NCBI GenBank assembly: GCA_021812735.1
Contig: JAKAMV010000059.1
Location: 1 to 21,398, forward strand
Source: Chloroflexota bacterium
GTDB lineage: Bacteria > Chloroflexota > Limnocylindria > Limnocylindrales > CSP1-4
Direction of reading: 5' to 3'
Length of the DNA stretch: 21,398 bases
Shown: piece after piece, positions 1 through 7,944 of the stretch
How positions within the stretch are numbered: position 1 is the first letter of the stretch
Layout: every line of letters starts with the position of its first letter
Program-made: the position numbers and the translations under genes
Notes under the pieces: generated by a model
What the model was told of the DNA's origin: nothing
What the model saw: only the letters and a program-made list of their open reading frames with translations
Database searches by the model: none

Positions 1-185
1 TCTGAGCACCGCCTCGGCTGGAGACCGAAGTTCCACCACTTGACGGGACACGACCTTCGGTTGGGGCAATCGAGGCGATGAAGAATCAGCTGCAACGCCA
101 AGTTGCGCTCGTCCAGCAACGTCGGGCCCTGCTCGTCTCTGCCGCCGTGACCGGCGAGCTTCAGATTCCGGCAGTCGTCGCATGA
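1..185 (+). pseudogene. hsdS: C-terminal remnant of type I restriction specificity subunit (HsdS)
   Basis: The frame that ends at TGA 183-185 reads like the distal coiled-coil end of HsdS. It has an AIEAMKNQLQRQ helix followed by the family-typical ALLVSAAVTGEL ending. HsdS carries the DNA-recognition domains of type I restriction-modification enzymes, and this helix packs against the HsdM subunits. The stop overlaps the hsdR start as ATGA, as expected for an hsdS-hsdR pair. The same frame contains a TGA at 3-5, and neither other frame gives a clear HsdS match in the first 80 bases. The gene is therefore either frameshifted or truncated, or the window has a sequence error. The rest of hsdS and hsdM would lie left of the window. 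The identity of the tail is fairly secure. That it is broken is an inference from one stop codon. Confidence 0.5.
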
Positions 186-3100
186 CTGTCACGGAACGAG
201 GCTTCGAGGACTCGATCACCACATCGCTTGTCGACAAGGGGGGCTATCGAGTTTGCAAGTGGGGCACCCACGCCGAATGGGTCGGCGACTTCGATCGCAT
301 TCGTGGGCTCGACACGGCCGAGCTCTTCGCGTTCATAACTGAGACCCAGCCAACGGCGTGGGATCGGCTCGTCGGCGTCCATGGTGGCGAGGAAGGGGCA
401 CGCGCGCAGTTCGCGGATCGGCTCGCGAGGCAGCTTGATGAGCGCGGCACGGTCGATGTCCTGCGCCACGGCGTCAACGACCACGGCATCGAGGTCCGGC
501 TCGCGTACTTCAAGCCAGCCCACGGCCTCACGCCCGAGCTGACCGAGCGCTACCTCGCCAACCGCCTCACGGTCACCCGCCAGCTGCCATACGACGCCGC
601 GGCGACGAAGACACTCGACCTGTGCCTGTTCGTCAACGGGATCCCCGTCGCGACCGCGGAGCTTAAGAACCCGCTCACCCACCAGACCGTCGAGAACGCG
701 AAGGCGCAGTACCGCACCGACCGCGACCCGGCGAACGTCACCCTCGCCCGGCGCGCCGTCGTGCACTTCGCGGTCGACCCCGACACCGTCGAGATGACGA
801 CCCGGCTCGCCGGCCCGCAGACGCGCTTCCTGCCGTTCAACCGCGGCAATGCTGGCGGGCGCGGCAACCCGCCGGACCCGAGCGGCCACCGGACTCGCTA
901 CCTGTGGGAGGAGGTCTGGAGCCGCGACGCCTGGCTCGACATCCTCGGCCGCTTCATCCACGTCGAGCCGGCGTCCGATGGATCGACGACCGCGGCGAAG
1001 CTCAAGCGCGGGTCGACCATCTTCCCGCGGTATCACCAATGGGATGCGGTCCGCCGGCTCGAGGCCGCCGCCCGCGGCGAAGGACCCGGCCATGCCTACC
1101 TCGTCCAGCACTCGGCCGGCTCGGGCAAGAGCAACACGATCGCCTGGCTCGCCCATCGGCTGATGTCGCTCCACGGCGCCGACGACGCGCCCGTGTTCGA
1201 CAAGGTCGTCGTTATCACCGATCGGGTCATCCTCGATCGCCAGCTCCAGGAGACGATCTACCAGTTCGAGCACGCGACCGGTGTCGTCGCCCGGATCGAC
1301 CAGGACTCCGCCCAGCTCGCCGAGGCACTCGCCGGCGAGCGCAGCCGGATCGTGATCACGACGCTCCAGAAGTTTCCGTTCGTGCTCGACAAGGTCACCG
1401 GGCTCGGCCAGCGTCGGTACGCGGTAATCGTCGACGAGGCGCACAGCTCGCAGACCGGCGAGGCGGCGAAGGATCTCAAGGCGGCGCTCGGGGCGGCGTC
1501 GGCCGAGACACAGCTCGCCCTTGCCGAGCAGACCGCGGCCGCGGAGGCACCCGAGGATGCTCAGGATGCGCTCGCTGCCAGCGTGGCCGCCCGTGGTCGT
1601 CAGCCGAACCTGTCGTTCTTCGCGTTCACCGCGACGCCGAAAGCGCGGACGCTCGAGCTCTTCGGCGGGCAGGGAGACGACGGAGCCTACGCCCCGTTCC
1701 ACCTGTACTCGATGCGCCAGGCGATCGAGGAGGGCTTCATCCTCGACGTGCTCGCCAACTACACGACCTACGGCGTGTACTGGAAGGTCGGCAAGGCGGT
1801 CGCCGACGACCCCGAGTATGAAACGCGCCGGGCCAAACAGTCGATCGCGCGGTTCGTGTCGCTCCACCCGCACAACCTCGCCCAGAAGGCCGAGATCATC
1901 GTCGAGCACTTCCGCGCCCACACCCGCCACAAGATCGGCGGCCGGGCGAAGGCGATGGTCGTCACCTCCTCGCGGCTCCACGCCGTCCGCTACAAGCAGG
2001 CGATCGACAAGTACATCGCTGAGCGCGGCTACGCCGACACGAAGGCTCTGGTGGCATTCTCGGGAACGGTGTCCGACGACGGCATCGACTACACCGAGTC
2101 GCAGATGAACGTGTTCCCCGAGAGCCAGACCGCGACCCGCTTTGCGACGCCCGAGTTCGGCGTCCTCATCGTCGCTGAGAAGTTCCAGACCGGCTACGAC
2201 CAGCCGCTGCTCCACACGATGTTCGTCGACAAGACGCTCGTCGGGCTGGCAGCCGTCCAGACGCTGTCGCGGCTCAACCGCATCCATCCCGAGAAGACCG
2301 ACACGTTCGTGCTCGACTTCCGGAACGATGCCGAGGCGATCACCGAGGCGTTCCGACCGTGGTACAAGGCGACGGTCGCGGCGCCGACCGACCCGAACCT
2401 GCTCCACGACCTTGCCGACCGGCTGCTGGGGCTTCAGGTGCTCGACGATGCCGAGGCTCGCGCCGTCGCGGCGATCATCGCCGACCGGACGCGCGAGGTG
2501 TCCGATCACGGCATGGTCTACGCCTTGCTGGGGCCGGCCGTGGAGCGCTTCAAGGCGAGGAACGATGTCGAGCAGGCCGAGGCGCGCGACCTCCTCGACC
2601 AGTATGTCCGGGTCTACTCGTTCCTATCGCAGGTCGTCGACTTCGGGGACGTCGGGCTCGAGGCGCTGTACCTCGCCTCGCGGGCGCTGCTCTCGCTGCT
2701 GCCGTCCGATCGCGGCGGCCGTCTGGACCTCGGCGCCGAGGTCGAGCTCACACACCTCCGGATCGAGCGCACGAGCGAGGGCTCGATCACCCCGGAGAAG
2801 GGTGTCGGTGAGCTGCACGCGATCTACTCCGGCCGGGGGCCAGAGGCCGAGGAGCAGAAGGAGCACCTGTCGCGCATCGTCGAGGTGCTCAACGAGCGGT
2901 TCGGCATGACCCTCGGGACCGCCGACCAGCTGTTCTTCGACCAGATGGAGGCGAGCTGGCTCGCCGACGAGCACCTCGTCGACCAGGCCCGCGCCAACCC
3001 GCTCGACAACTTCCGTCTCGTCTTCGCCGACAAGTTCATCTCGACGATGGTCGCCCGCATGGACGACAACGAGGACCTCTTCAAGCGCGTCCTCGACGAC

Positions 3101-3187
3101 CGCGACTTCCAGGCAGCCGTGATGGAGCATTACCTGCGGCGGGTCTTCGAGCAGGCACGAACGGCGCCCCCGGCAGCGGGGCAGTGA
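182..3187 (+). CDS. hsdR: Type I restriction endonuclease subunit R (HsdR)
   Basis: This is the motor and nuclease subunit of a type I restriction enzyme. It translocates DNA with ATP and cuts far from the recognition site, working with HsdS and HsdM. The 1001-residue length is normal for the family. The N-terminal nuclease domain shows D..LFVNGIPVATAELKN around residues 145-163, which is the PD-(D/E)XK core with the E-x-K lysine. The SF2 helicase motor follows, with Walker A HSAGSGKSNT near 310-319, DEAH near 417-420 and the motif III-like FFAFTATPKA near 480-490. The start ATG 182 overlaps the hsdS stop as ATGA. No catalytic motif appears lost. Because the visible end of hsdS looks damaged, it is uncertain whether HsdR still works with its own S subunit or with another. 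The next gene begins one base after this stop. Confidence 0.95.
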   Translation: MTVTERGFEDSITTSLVDKGGYRVCKWGTHAEWVGDFDRIRGLDTAELFAFITETQPTAWDRLVGVHGGEEGARAQFADRLARQLDERGTVDVLRHGVNDHGIEVRLAYFKPAHGLTPELTERYLANRLTVTRQLPYDAAATKTLDLCLFVNGIPVATAELKNPLTHQTVENAKAQYRTDRDPANVTLARRAVVHFAVDPDTVEMTTRLAGPQTRFLPFNRGNAGGRGNPPDPSGHRTRYLWEEVWSRDAWLDILGRFIHVEPASDGSTTAAKLKRGSTIFPRYHQWDAVRRLEAAARGEGPGHAYLVQHSAGSGKSNTIAWLAHRLMSLHGADDAPVFDKVVVITDRVILDRQLQETIYQFEHATGVVARIDQDSAQLAEALAGERSRIVITTLQKFPFVLDKVTGLGQRRYAVIVDEAHSSQTGEAAKDLKAALGAASAETQLALAEQTAAAEAPEDAQDALAASVAARGRQPNLSFFAFTATPKARTLELFGGQGDDGAYAPFHLYSMRQAIEEGFILDVLANYTTYGVYWKVGKAVADDPEYETRRAKQSIARFVSLHPHNLAQKAEIIVEHFRAHTRHKIGGRAKAMVVTSSRLHAVRYKQAIDKYIAERGYADTKALVAFSGTVSDDGIDYTESQMNVFPESQTATRFATPEFGVLIVAEKFQTGYDQPLLHTMFVDKTLVGLAAVQTLSRLNRIHPEKTDTFVLDFRNDAEAITEAFRPWYKATVAAPTDPNLLHDLADRLLGLQVLDDAEARAVAAIIADRTREVSDHGMVYALLGPAVERFKARNDVEQAEARDLLDQYVRVYSFLSQVVDFGDVGLEALYLASRALLSLLPSDRGGRLDLGAEVELTHLRIERTSEGSITPEKGVGELHAIYSGRGPEAEEQKEHLSRIVEVLNERFGMTLGTADQLFFDQMEASWLADEHLVDQARANPLDNFRLVFADKFISTMVARMDDNEDLFKRVLDDRDFQAAVMEHYLRRVFEQARTAPPAAGQ

Positions 3188-3188
3188 C

Positions 3189-4139
3189 GTGTCCAGGCCG
3201 ATGGCACGCTCTCCCGAGGTCGTCGTGCTGCCGATCCACTTCGAGGATCGGAGCGGATCGGAATTCGAGCGACTCTGCTTCGCCTACCTCGCCCGGAGCT
3301 TCACCTGGCGGACGATCGACTGGTATGGGCAGCTCGGCGGCGACGGCGGTCGAGACATCTGGGCGGTCCGCGACGATGGCACCACCGAGTGTTTCCAGTG
3401 CGCCAATCACGCTCGCCTTCGGCTGCGGAAGGTCACCGATGACCTTCGGAAGCTCGCCGCTGGTTCGTTGGGTCTGCCCGACAGGTTCACCGTGATCGCC
3501 GGCGGCCGGGTCTCTGCCGCGCTGAGGACAAAGATCATCGACCTGGCGCGGCAGGAGGGCATCCACCAGGCCGAGGTCTGGAGTGGACCGGAGTTCGAGG
3601 AGCGCCTTCGGCGGGACCAGCCGACGCTCATCCGTCGCTTCGTTGAAGGAGTCCCGCTCCCAGAGAGTGCTGAGGCGCTCCGATCGCTGACCCAGGATTT
3701 GGAGGTTGATGACGACGAGATCCTGGCGTTGATGGCCGAGTGCTTTGACCGGCCGGCGTTCACGACGCCATTCATGCAGGAGAGCAGCATCCCCGACTTC
3801 AAGAAGGCCATCACCGACACGATCGAGGCGCTGAACACCGGGGTCCGCAGGCTCCGCGATGGCACCGAGATCGGCCGGATTCCACGCCGCAGCGAGCTGA
3901 AGGACCCGGCGAAGCGGGCGGCACTAGCCAGAGTCGTGGACTCCCTGGTGGCGCTCCGCGCGGAATTCGACTCCCTCATCCGTTCGGGCGATCTCCGCCC
4001 CTGTGGATGCAAGGTCGCCGAATGTCCAGTCTTCTTCGTCAGCCACCATGCGGCTCGCGCTATGGACCGCCTCAGATCGCAAGCGCTCGCCGAGTTCGCG
4101 ACGGTTGCGCCGAGCCTCGTTCCTCATGTTCGCTTCTGA
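3189..4139 (+). CDS. Mrr-like restriction-endonuclease-fold protein with altered catalytic lysine
   Basis: This 316-residue protein starts at GTG 3189, one base after the hsdR stop; ATG 3201 is the alternative start. An N-terminal Mrr-type nuclease core is visible. SEFERLCFAYLA leads into GDGGRD at residues 51-56 and then ECFQCANH at 67-74. In Mrr-type nucleases the pattern is G-D-G-G-x-D followed by a strand carrying (E/Q)-x-K. Here D56 and Q70 are present, but the lysine position is A72. A lysine in the following LRLRKV helix could substitute, or the domain may bind DNA without cutting. The C-terminus has a small cysteine group (PCGCKVAEC) and predicted helices, possibly for partner contact. 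The tight packing behind hsdR suggests co-expression with the restriction enzyme. The fold assignment is moderately sure. Activity is unknown. Confidence 0.75.
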   Translation: MSRPMARSPEVVVLPIHFEDRSGSEFERLCFAYLARSFTWRTIDWYGQLGGDGGRDIWAVRDDGTTECFQCANHARLRLRKVTDDLRKLAAGSLGLPDRFTVIAGGRVSAALRTKIIDLARQEGIHQAEVWSGPEFEERLRRDQPTLIRRFVEGVPLPESAEALRSLTQDLEVDDDEILALMAECFDRPAFTTPFMQESSIPDFKKAITDTIEALNTGVRRLRDGTEIGRIPRRSELKDPAKRAALARVVDSLVALRAEFDSLIRSGDLRPCGCKVAECPVFFVSHHAARAMDRLRSQALAEFATVAPSLVPHVRF

Positions 4140-4662
4140 TCAATCGGCCGAGACCCGTGCAGCCCCGTCGGACGCCGCAACGGTGGAACGAGCCTTGCGG
4201 TTTGCGAACATCGCCATGTTCACGATTGCGCTCCAGCGGCGCCGCCTTCGTTCCGTGGAACCGGAGGATGAGCGATTCCCATTTCGGTGGTGGGCCGACT
4301 TCGAATTCCTCATCACGGCACTTCGGAGGATGCGTCGGGCAGCAGAACTTGCTGCGAAAGCGCCCTCGGTTCGAGGCGAGATCGAAGCGGCGATCGCAGC
4401 CTTTGACAACGCGGTGCCGGATCTCCTGGCGATGCGCAATGTGGCGGAGCACATCGAGGACTACGGCGTCGATGACCCACGCCGGCGGCTCCGGGATGTT
4501 GACCGCGGCAAGCTCGAGGTAAGCACCTGGGGTCCCACCGTTCAGTGGCTCGGGCGAGAGCTGAACGTAGACGACGCGCACGCGGCAGCGTCGGCTCTCC
4601 TGCGAGCAATGCGGGACGTGGCGCAGGCTCACTGGCCGAGGAGGCAGAAGCCTCAGCCGTGA
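4126..4662 (+). CDS. Small HEPN-domain protein (R-x4-H motif)
   Basis: This is a mostly helical 178-residue protein. The chosen start, ATG 4126, overlaps the previous gene by 14 bases. A longer frame from 4003 would add an Arg/Ser-rich head copied from the out-of-frame neighbour, so it is rejected. The diagnostic feature is LLAMRNVAEHIEDY, with R104, N105 and H109. This matches the R-(N/D/H)-x3-H motif of HEPN domains, which in many toxins and abortive-infection proteins forms a metal-independent RNase site in a dimer. Upstream helices (FRWWADFEFLITALRRMRRAAELA) fit the four-helix HEPN fold. The stop overlaps the start of the downstream PD-(D/E)XK gene as GTGA, so the two are probably made together. 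Whether this HEPN is a toxin, an antitoxin-like partner or an adaptor cannot be read from the sequence. Confidence 0.7.
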   Translation: MFASDQSAETRAAPSDAATVERALRFANIAMFTIALQRRRLRSVEPEDERFPFRWWADFEFLITALRRMRRAAELAAKAPSVRGEIEAAIAAFDNAVPDLLAMRNVAEHIEDYGVDDPRRRLRDVDRGKLEVSTWGPTVQWLGRELNVDDAHAAASALLRAMRDVAQAHWPRRQKPQP

Positions 4663-5681
4663 CGGAGTCACTCTTCGGGCGGCTCTATCGCTTTGCCCGA
4701 TCGACCGCGGTCGATCAGCTAGAGAACTTCACCACCGAGGCGCTGGCGGCAGCGATTCGCACGCAACCAGCGCCATTCTTCGATGCGCTCCTCCAGCATG
4801 GCGTCATCCCGGCACGGCCGAAGGGCACGGTCGTGCTCGTCGTGACGCAGGAGGTCGTCCCCAGTGTCGGCGTCATCGACCTGACGGTGCGGGTCTACGG
4901 GAGCAGCGTGCTCGAGCAGGAGGTCTGGATCGAGGCGAAGGTCTGGGCGGGCGAGAGTGGCGATCAGCTCGCGCGGTATCAGCGCCACCTAGCATCCCGT
5001 CCGGATGGCGACCGCTGCATCCTCATGGTTCTCGGGCCACGGCCTATCGGGAATGCGGCCGCTCCATGGATGTCATGGCAGGCGCTCAGCGATTCGGTCA
5101 CGAAGTCCGGTGCGTCAAGCGAGCTCTGGACTGAGCTAAGTGAATTCCTCCGGGAGGTCGGCGTGGCAGACGAATCAAGCGAGCCCGTATCCGCTCGAGA
5201 AGCGGCGAGTCTTCGCGATGCTCACAGCCTGTTCAAGAAGGCGACCAAGGTCCTGACCGACGTCAATGAGGTCGGCAAGGAACGTTGGCCGGACTGGGGT
5301 TGGGGGGGACGCGATCAAATCACCCAGCTGATCCTCGGCCAGTTCCAGCGGCACGCCCGCTACACGATCGCCACGAGCAGCAAGCCTGCGTACCTCGTGA
5401 TCGGCTTCACGGATCTGTACGCCACCGGCGAGGCCTACTTGACTGTCTGGGTGGAGACCGACCCGAAGAAGCCGACGATCCGCCAGGGCGTAATCGCGGC
5501 GGCCGAGGCGGGCGGCCTGGATGCAAGCTGGGCCCGCCGGCTGGACACCTGGCAAGCACTGTCGAAGACGCAGCGTGCCGCGACCGTCGAGGGCGGCGCT
5601 GCGACCGCGGCGTGGTTCGAGCGGTGCCTCGGCGAGCTCGCGATGGCCGGGATCACGCCCGGAACAGGTGTTTCGGCTTGA
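4659..5681 (+). CDS. PD-(D/E)XK nuclease superfamily protein
   Basis: This 340-residue protein starts at GTG 4659, which overlaps the HEPN gene stop as GTGA. An upstream ATG at 4545 would add only an Arg/Ala-rich stretch overlapping the HEPN gene. A full nuclease core is visible. An N-terminal helix has E22-N-F-x2-E27, the acidic motif common at the front of this superfamily. Then come D74 (VIDLTV), E92-A-K94 in WIEAKVW, and a following helix with Q103 (GDQLARYQ). This order, E...D...E-x-K...Q, is the classic pattern of an active nuclease. The C-terminal half (about residues 190-340, with the Trp-rich RWPDWGWGG) is not recognised and may be a sensing or partner domain. The gene sits between two HEPN-type genes. 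Nuclease activity is inferred from the intact motif set, and its target is unknown. Confidence 0.8.
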   Translation: MTESLFGRLYRFARSTAVDQLENFTTEALAAAIRTQPAPFFDALLQHGVIPARPKGTVVLVVTQEVVPSVGVIDLTVRVYGSSVLEQEVWIEAKVWAGESGDQLARYQRHLASRPDGDRCILMVLGPRPIGNAAAPWMSWQALSDSVTKSGASSELWTELSEFLREVGVADESSEPVSAREAASLRDAHSLFKKATKVLTDVNEVGKERWPDWGWGGRDQITQLILGQFQRHARYTIATSSKPAYLVIGFTDLYATGEAYLTVWVETDPKKPTIRQGVIAAAEAGGLDASWARRLDTWQALSKTQRAATVEGGAATAAWFERCLGELAMAGITPGTGVSA

Positions 5682-6907
5682 CTGTGGCCACCACGGCGAC
5701 GGACCTACCCAGGCTTGGCGGCCTTCCGCTCGGGAGGAGTGGCGCAGCCTTCGAGCTAACGCACTCGGCTGTCGCCAACACTCGCGTTCGCGTTGGGTCC
5801 TGGAGTGTCGCCACAGCCCGCGGAAGCGCCGTCGTCGTTGCGCGTGGCCGGGTTGGCGGATACGAGGCGGCGATAAAGGCCGCCATCCCGCGAGTTGAGG
5901 AGGCGCTCGACAAGCTCTCCATACGAGGGATCGACGACGTGGCGCTCACTCGGGCAGACCACGAGCACCTGGCATGGTGGACGACGCCTGCTGGGACAAC
6001 GCTGCGGATTGTCACGACTTCGTTCCAGACCCTGCCGACGCTGAACCTGACGGTCGAAGTCCGGGACGCGAAGGGCCGACTCGTCCGATCTCCGCCCCCG
6101 CCCCCGCTGCCCTGGCACCCGAGCTTCCGGTTCTTCCGGTTGTCGCAAACCACGACCGATCTGTTTGACGCTTACCGGAACGCCTACCTCGCTCTGGAGT
6201 CGATCCTTGCGGAACGAACGCCGCAGCGGCGCAGATCGCCCGGGCAGCGGGGCGAGCAAGAGGCAGCTTGGTTTCAACGGGCGCTGATCTCGACTGGCAT
6301 CAACCTCCGACCCTTCATGCCGAGGAAGCCGGGGAATGAGGCCCAGGCGATCTTCGACCGGATCTACCGGGACGTCCGCGTCCGCGTGTTCCACGCGAAA
6401 CCGGGTCGCGATCCGATGCTGCCGCGAGATCGTCAAACGGTGGCGATCATTGACCGAGCACTCGACCTGACACGGAGACTCTATCTGGCGGTCGTGGAAA
6501 CGCAGCTCAGCATCACCCGGCTCCGCGGGGGCTTCACCACCTTCGCGGCGCAGACGATGAGCCAGGCCGTCTTGGAGCCCCTCGTGTTCGTAGTGACATC
6601 CGATGAGGCGCGCTTCAATCCCGACGCCACTGTTGTAACAGACAGCGGGGAGCCGGTGATCACGCTGCCAAATGCCCTCCCGGGATCGTACGAAGGGTTC
6701 TCGGCACATCGGATGGCCTGGGGTTCAGCGGATGACCTTGCGCCGCTGCCGTTTGTCCGTCGGCTGGTCGGTATCAGCTCTACGGGGCAACCGATGGTCG
6801 AAGGCCGGCTCGAAGCACGACTAGAACATCAAGAGATCGATCGCTTGGAGGTCGACTTCCGCGTCATCATGCGGAACGGCCGAGACCTGTCTTCGGGTCT
6901 GGTCTGA
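5678..6907 (+). CDS. Large HEPN-type protein of the putative defence operon
   Basis: The protein has about 409 residues. TTG 5678 overlaps the previous stop as TTGA and has a GGAACAGG ribosome site at 5661-5668. GTG 5684 is the alternative start. The frame stays open upstream to 5285, but that part is a shadow of the nuclease gene. The N-terminal half is beta-rich and unrecognised, and ends in a proline run (PPPPPLPWHP). The middle looks like a HEPN domain. The helix DLFDAYRNAYLALESIL is followed later by IYRDVRVRVFHAK, with R234-x4-H239, resembling ApeA/MauJ-type HEPN proteins in which an N-terminal domain precedes a C-terminal HEPN. The last 130 residues are again beta-like. Its stop shares a base with the start of the following micro-ORF (TGATG). 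The HEPN call is moderate, and the role is inferred to be antiphage. Confidence 0.6.
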   Translation: MTVATTATDLPRLGGLPLGRSGAAFELTHSAVANTRVRVGSWSVATARGSAVVVARGRVGGYEAAIKAAIPRVEEALDKLSIRGIDDVALTRADHEHLAWWTTPAGTTLRIVTTSFQTLPTLNLTVEVRDAKGRLVRSPPPPPLPWHPSFRFFRLSQTTTDLFDAYRNAYLALESILAERTPQRRRSPGQRGEQEAAWFQRALISTGINLRPFMPRKPGNEAQAIFDRIYRDVRVRVFHAKPGRDPMLPRDRQTVAIIDRALDLTRRLYLAVVETQLSITRLRGGFTTFAAQTMSQAVLEPLVFVVTSDEARFNPDATVVTDSGEPVITLPNALPGSYEGFSAHRMAWGSADDLAPLPFVRRLVGISSTGQPMVEGRLEARLEHQEIDRLEVDFRVIMRNGRDLSSGLV

Positions 6908-6993
6908 TGACTCTCGTCCCACGTCAGGTGCTGGAGCCTCGGCAAGGTGAGTCAATGGCGGCGCAGTCGAGCCCGCCCTTGGAGATCTCGTGA
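6907..6993 (+). CDS. 28-residue bridging micro-ORF
   Basis: A 28-codon frame exactly fills the gap between the large HEPN gene and the protease gene. Its ATG 6907 overlaps the upstream stop as TGATG. Its TGA 6991-6993 overlaps the GTG start of the protease as GTGA. The peptide is proline- and glutamine-rich with no hydrophobic segment. It may be a leader that keeps ribosomes on the mRNA so that the protease is translationally coupled, or it may be a functional small peptide. The double overlap matches the style of every other junction in this operon and makes chance less likely. There is no homology to support it. Confidence 0.4.
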   Translation: MTLVPRQVLEPRQGESMAAQSSPPLEIS

Positions 6994-7739
6994 TCAGGAC
7001 GACGCTTCTGAATACGAAGCTGGCGACTTGGGCCGTCTACGCACGTACGCGCACGGATCGAGCTCCCGAAGTGCTCGGGACCTGCTTCTGCATCGACTCG
7101 CGCGGCCTCTTCCTAACGGCGCGACACGTCGTCGTGGACAAGGTCGGCGACCCACTTCGGATCGAAGGACTACTTCAACCGACCCCCGTCGCGGACCGAG
7201 CGAGTGGGGCACTTCGAGTCGCCGAGGGCATCAGCGTCGATCAGCTGTGGGAAGCCTCAGATGTCGCGCTCCTGCGAGCTGACCTGAGCGGGAACGCGTC
7301 CAAGGAGTGGATGGCGGACGGGTTGTCGTCCCTGCGACTGGCCAGTTCGACTCCTGATGACGGAGCGCCCGTGTACTCCTATGGGTTTCCGCTCCCGCGC
7401 GAGGTCTACACGGTCGACTACGGGATTGCGGCGATTGCGTGGCCGGCCCTGAGCCCCCGCCTGGTATCGGCCACTCTCGCTGGCCAGGAGTACGTCGTCG
7501 GAGGCGACCCTGGCCAGGCGCGAAAAGACCTTCTCCTCATCGACAAGGCATTCGACTACGGGCACAGCGGCGCCGCGCTCGTGTCGGTGGATACAGGGGA
7601 GGCCCTTGGGGTCGCAATCGAGTTCGAGCCAACCACGATCGAACAGGGCGACGGGCGGGGGCTCTGGATTCCGTCCAACTTCGGGGTCGTCTCGTCGATG
7701 TCGAATGTCATCCAGGACATTGCATCGCTTCTCGACTAG
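6990..7739 (+). CDS. Trypsin-like serine protease
   Basis: This 249-residue protein has the chymotrypsin-fold catalytic triad in order. H46 lies in FLTARHVV, D91 in SDVALLRAD and S193 in YGHSGAALV. The GTG start at 6990 has GGAG at 6981-6984 and overlaps the stop of the micro-ORF before it. There is no signal peptide or transmembrane segment, so it should act in the cytoplasm. Cytoplasmic trypsin-like proteases of this size are found in several predicted conflict and defence systems, where proteolysis of a partner or of host proteins is the output. As the last gene of an operon of nucleases and HEPN proteins, it may act as activator or effector. The protease assignment is strong. The substrate and its link to restriction are inferred from gene order only. 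Confidence 0.85.
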   Translation: MIRTTLLNTKLATWAVYARTRTDRAPEVLGTCFCIDSRGLFLTARHVVVDKVGDPLRIEGLLQPTPVADRASGALRVAEGISVDQLWEASDVALLRADLSGNASKEWMADGLSSLRLASSTPDDGAPVYSYGFPLPREVYTVDYGIAAIAWPALSPRLVSATLAGQEYVVGGDPGQARKDLLLIDKAFDYGHSGAALVSVDTGEALGVAIEFEPTTIEQGDGRGLWIPSNFGVVSSMSNVIQDIASLLD

Positions 7740-7820
7740 AGCTCGGCGATAGTCCGCGGGGCGGTAGGCGACGATTGACAGGAAACCGTCCCTTCGAGAT
7801 CGGCGATTTCCGCCGGCTTG

Positions 7821-7899
7821 TGTCAAGGGACAGGTAGAACTGCCCGCCTCGGCGCGATCCTTGACAGCGACTCCGGTGAAATACACTGAATCATACACT
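7821..7899 (+). promoter_or_regulatory. Repeats and possible promoter before the Phd-type antitoxin operon
   Basis: The 205-bp gap 7740-7944 has no supported gene. It contains an 8-bp inverted repeat, TGTCAAGG at 7821-7828 against CCTTGACA at 7859-7866. The second arm contains a perfect -35-like TTGACA at 7861-7866. Two direct copies of ATACACT lie at 7881-7887 and 7893-7899, twelve bases apart. The first includes a -10-like TACACT, but at a short 15-base spacing. Phd/YefM antitoxins usually repress their own promoter by binding repeats, so these are candidate operator elements. The assignment rests on pattern alone. Confidence 0.35.
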
Positions 7900-7944
7900 T
7901 AATACTGGTTGATTCCCGGCCGCCCCGGCTGTACCGTCGGGTGC

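Noticed and set aside
161..2509. A 782-codon open frame on the minus strand
   Set aside because: It lies fully opposite hsdR, whose motifs are clear. The minus-strand product is Arg/Asp/Leu-rich without any domain and is open only because of high GC.
4003..4125. Upstream extension of the small HEPN gene
   Set aside because: The added residues are Arg/Ser-rich and overlap the end of the preceding gene. ATG 4126 gives a normal short overlap.
5285..5677. Upstream extension of the large HEPN gene
   Set aside because: It overlaps the PD-(D/E)XK gene for almost 400 bases and encodes Arg/Gly-rich noise. The TTGA junction at 5678 fits the operon.
7821..7848. Possible insertion-sequence terminal repeat starting TGTCAAGGG
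   Set aside because: No matching inverted end, target duplication or transposase gene was found in the window.
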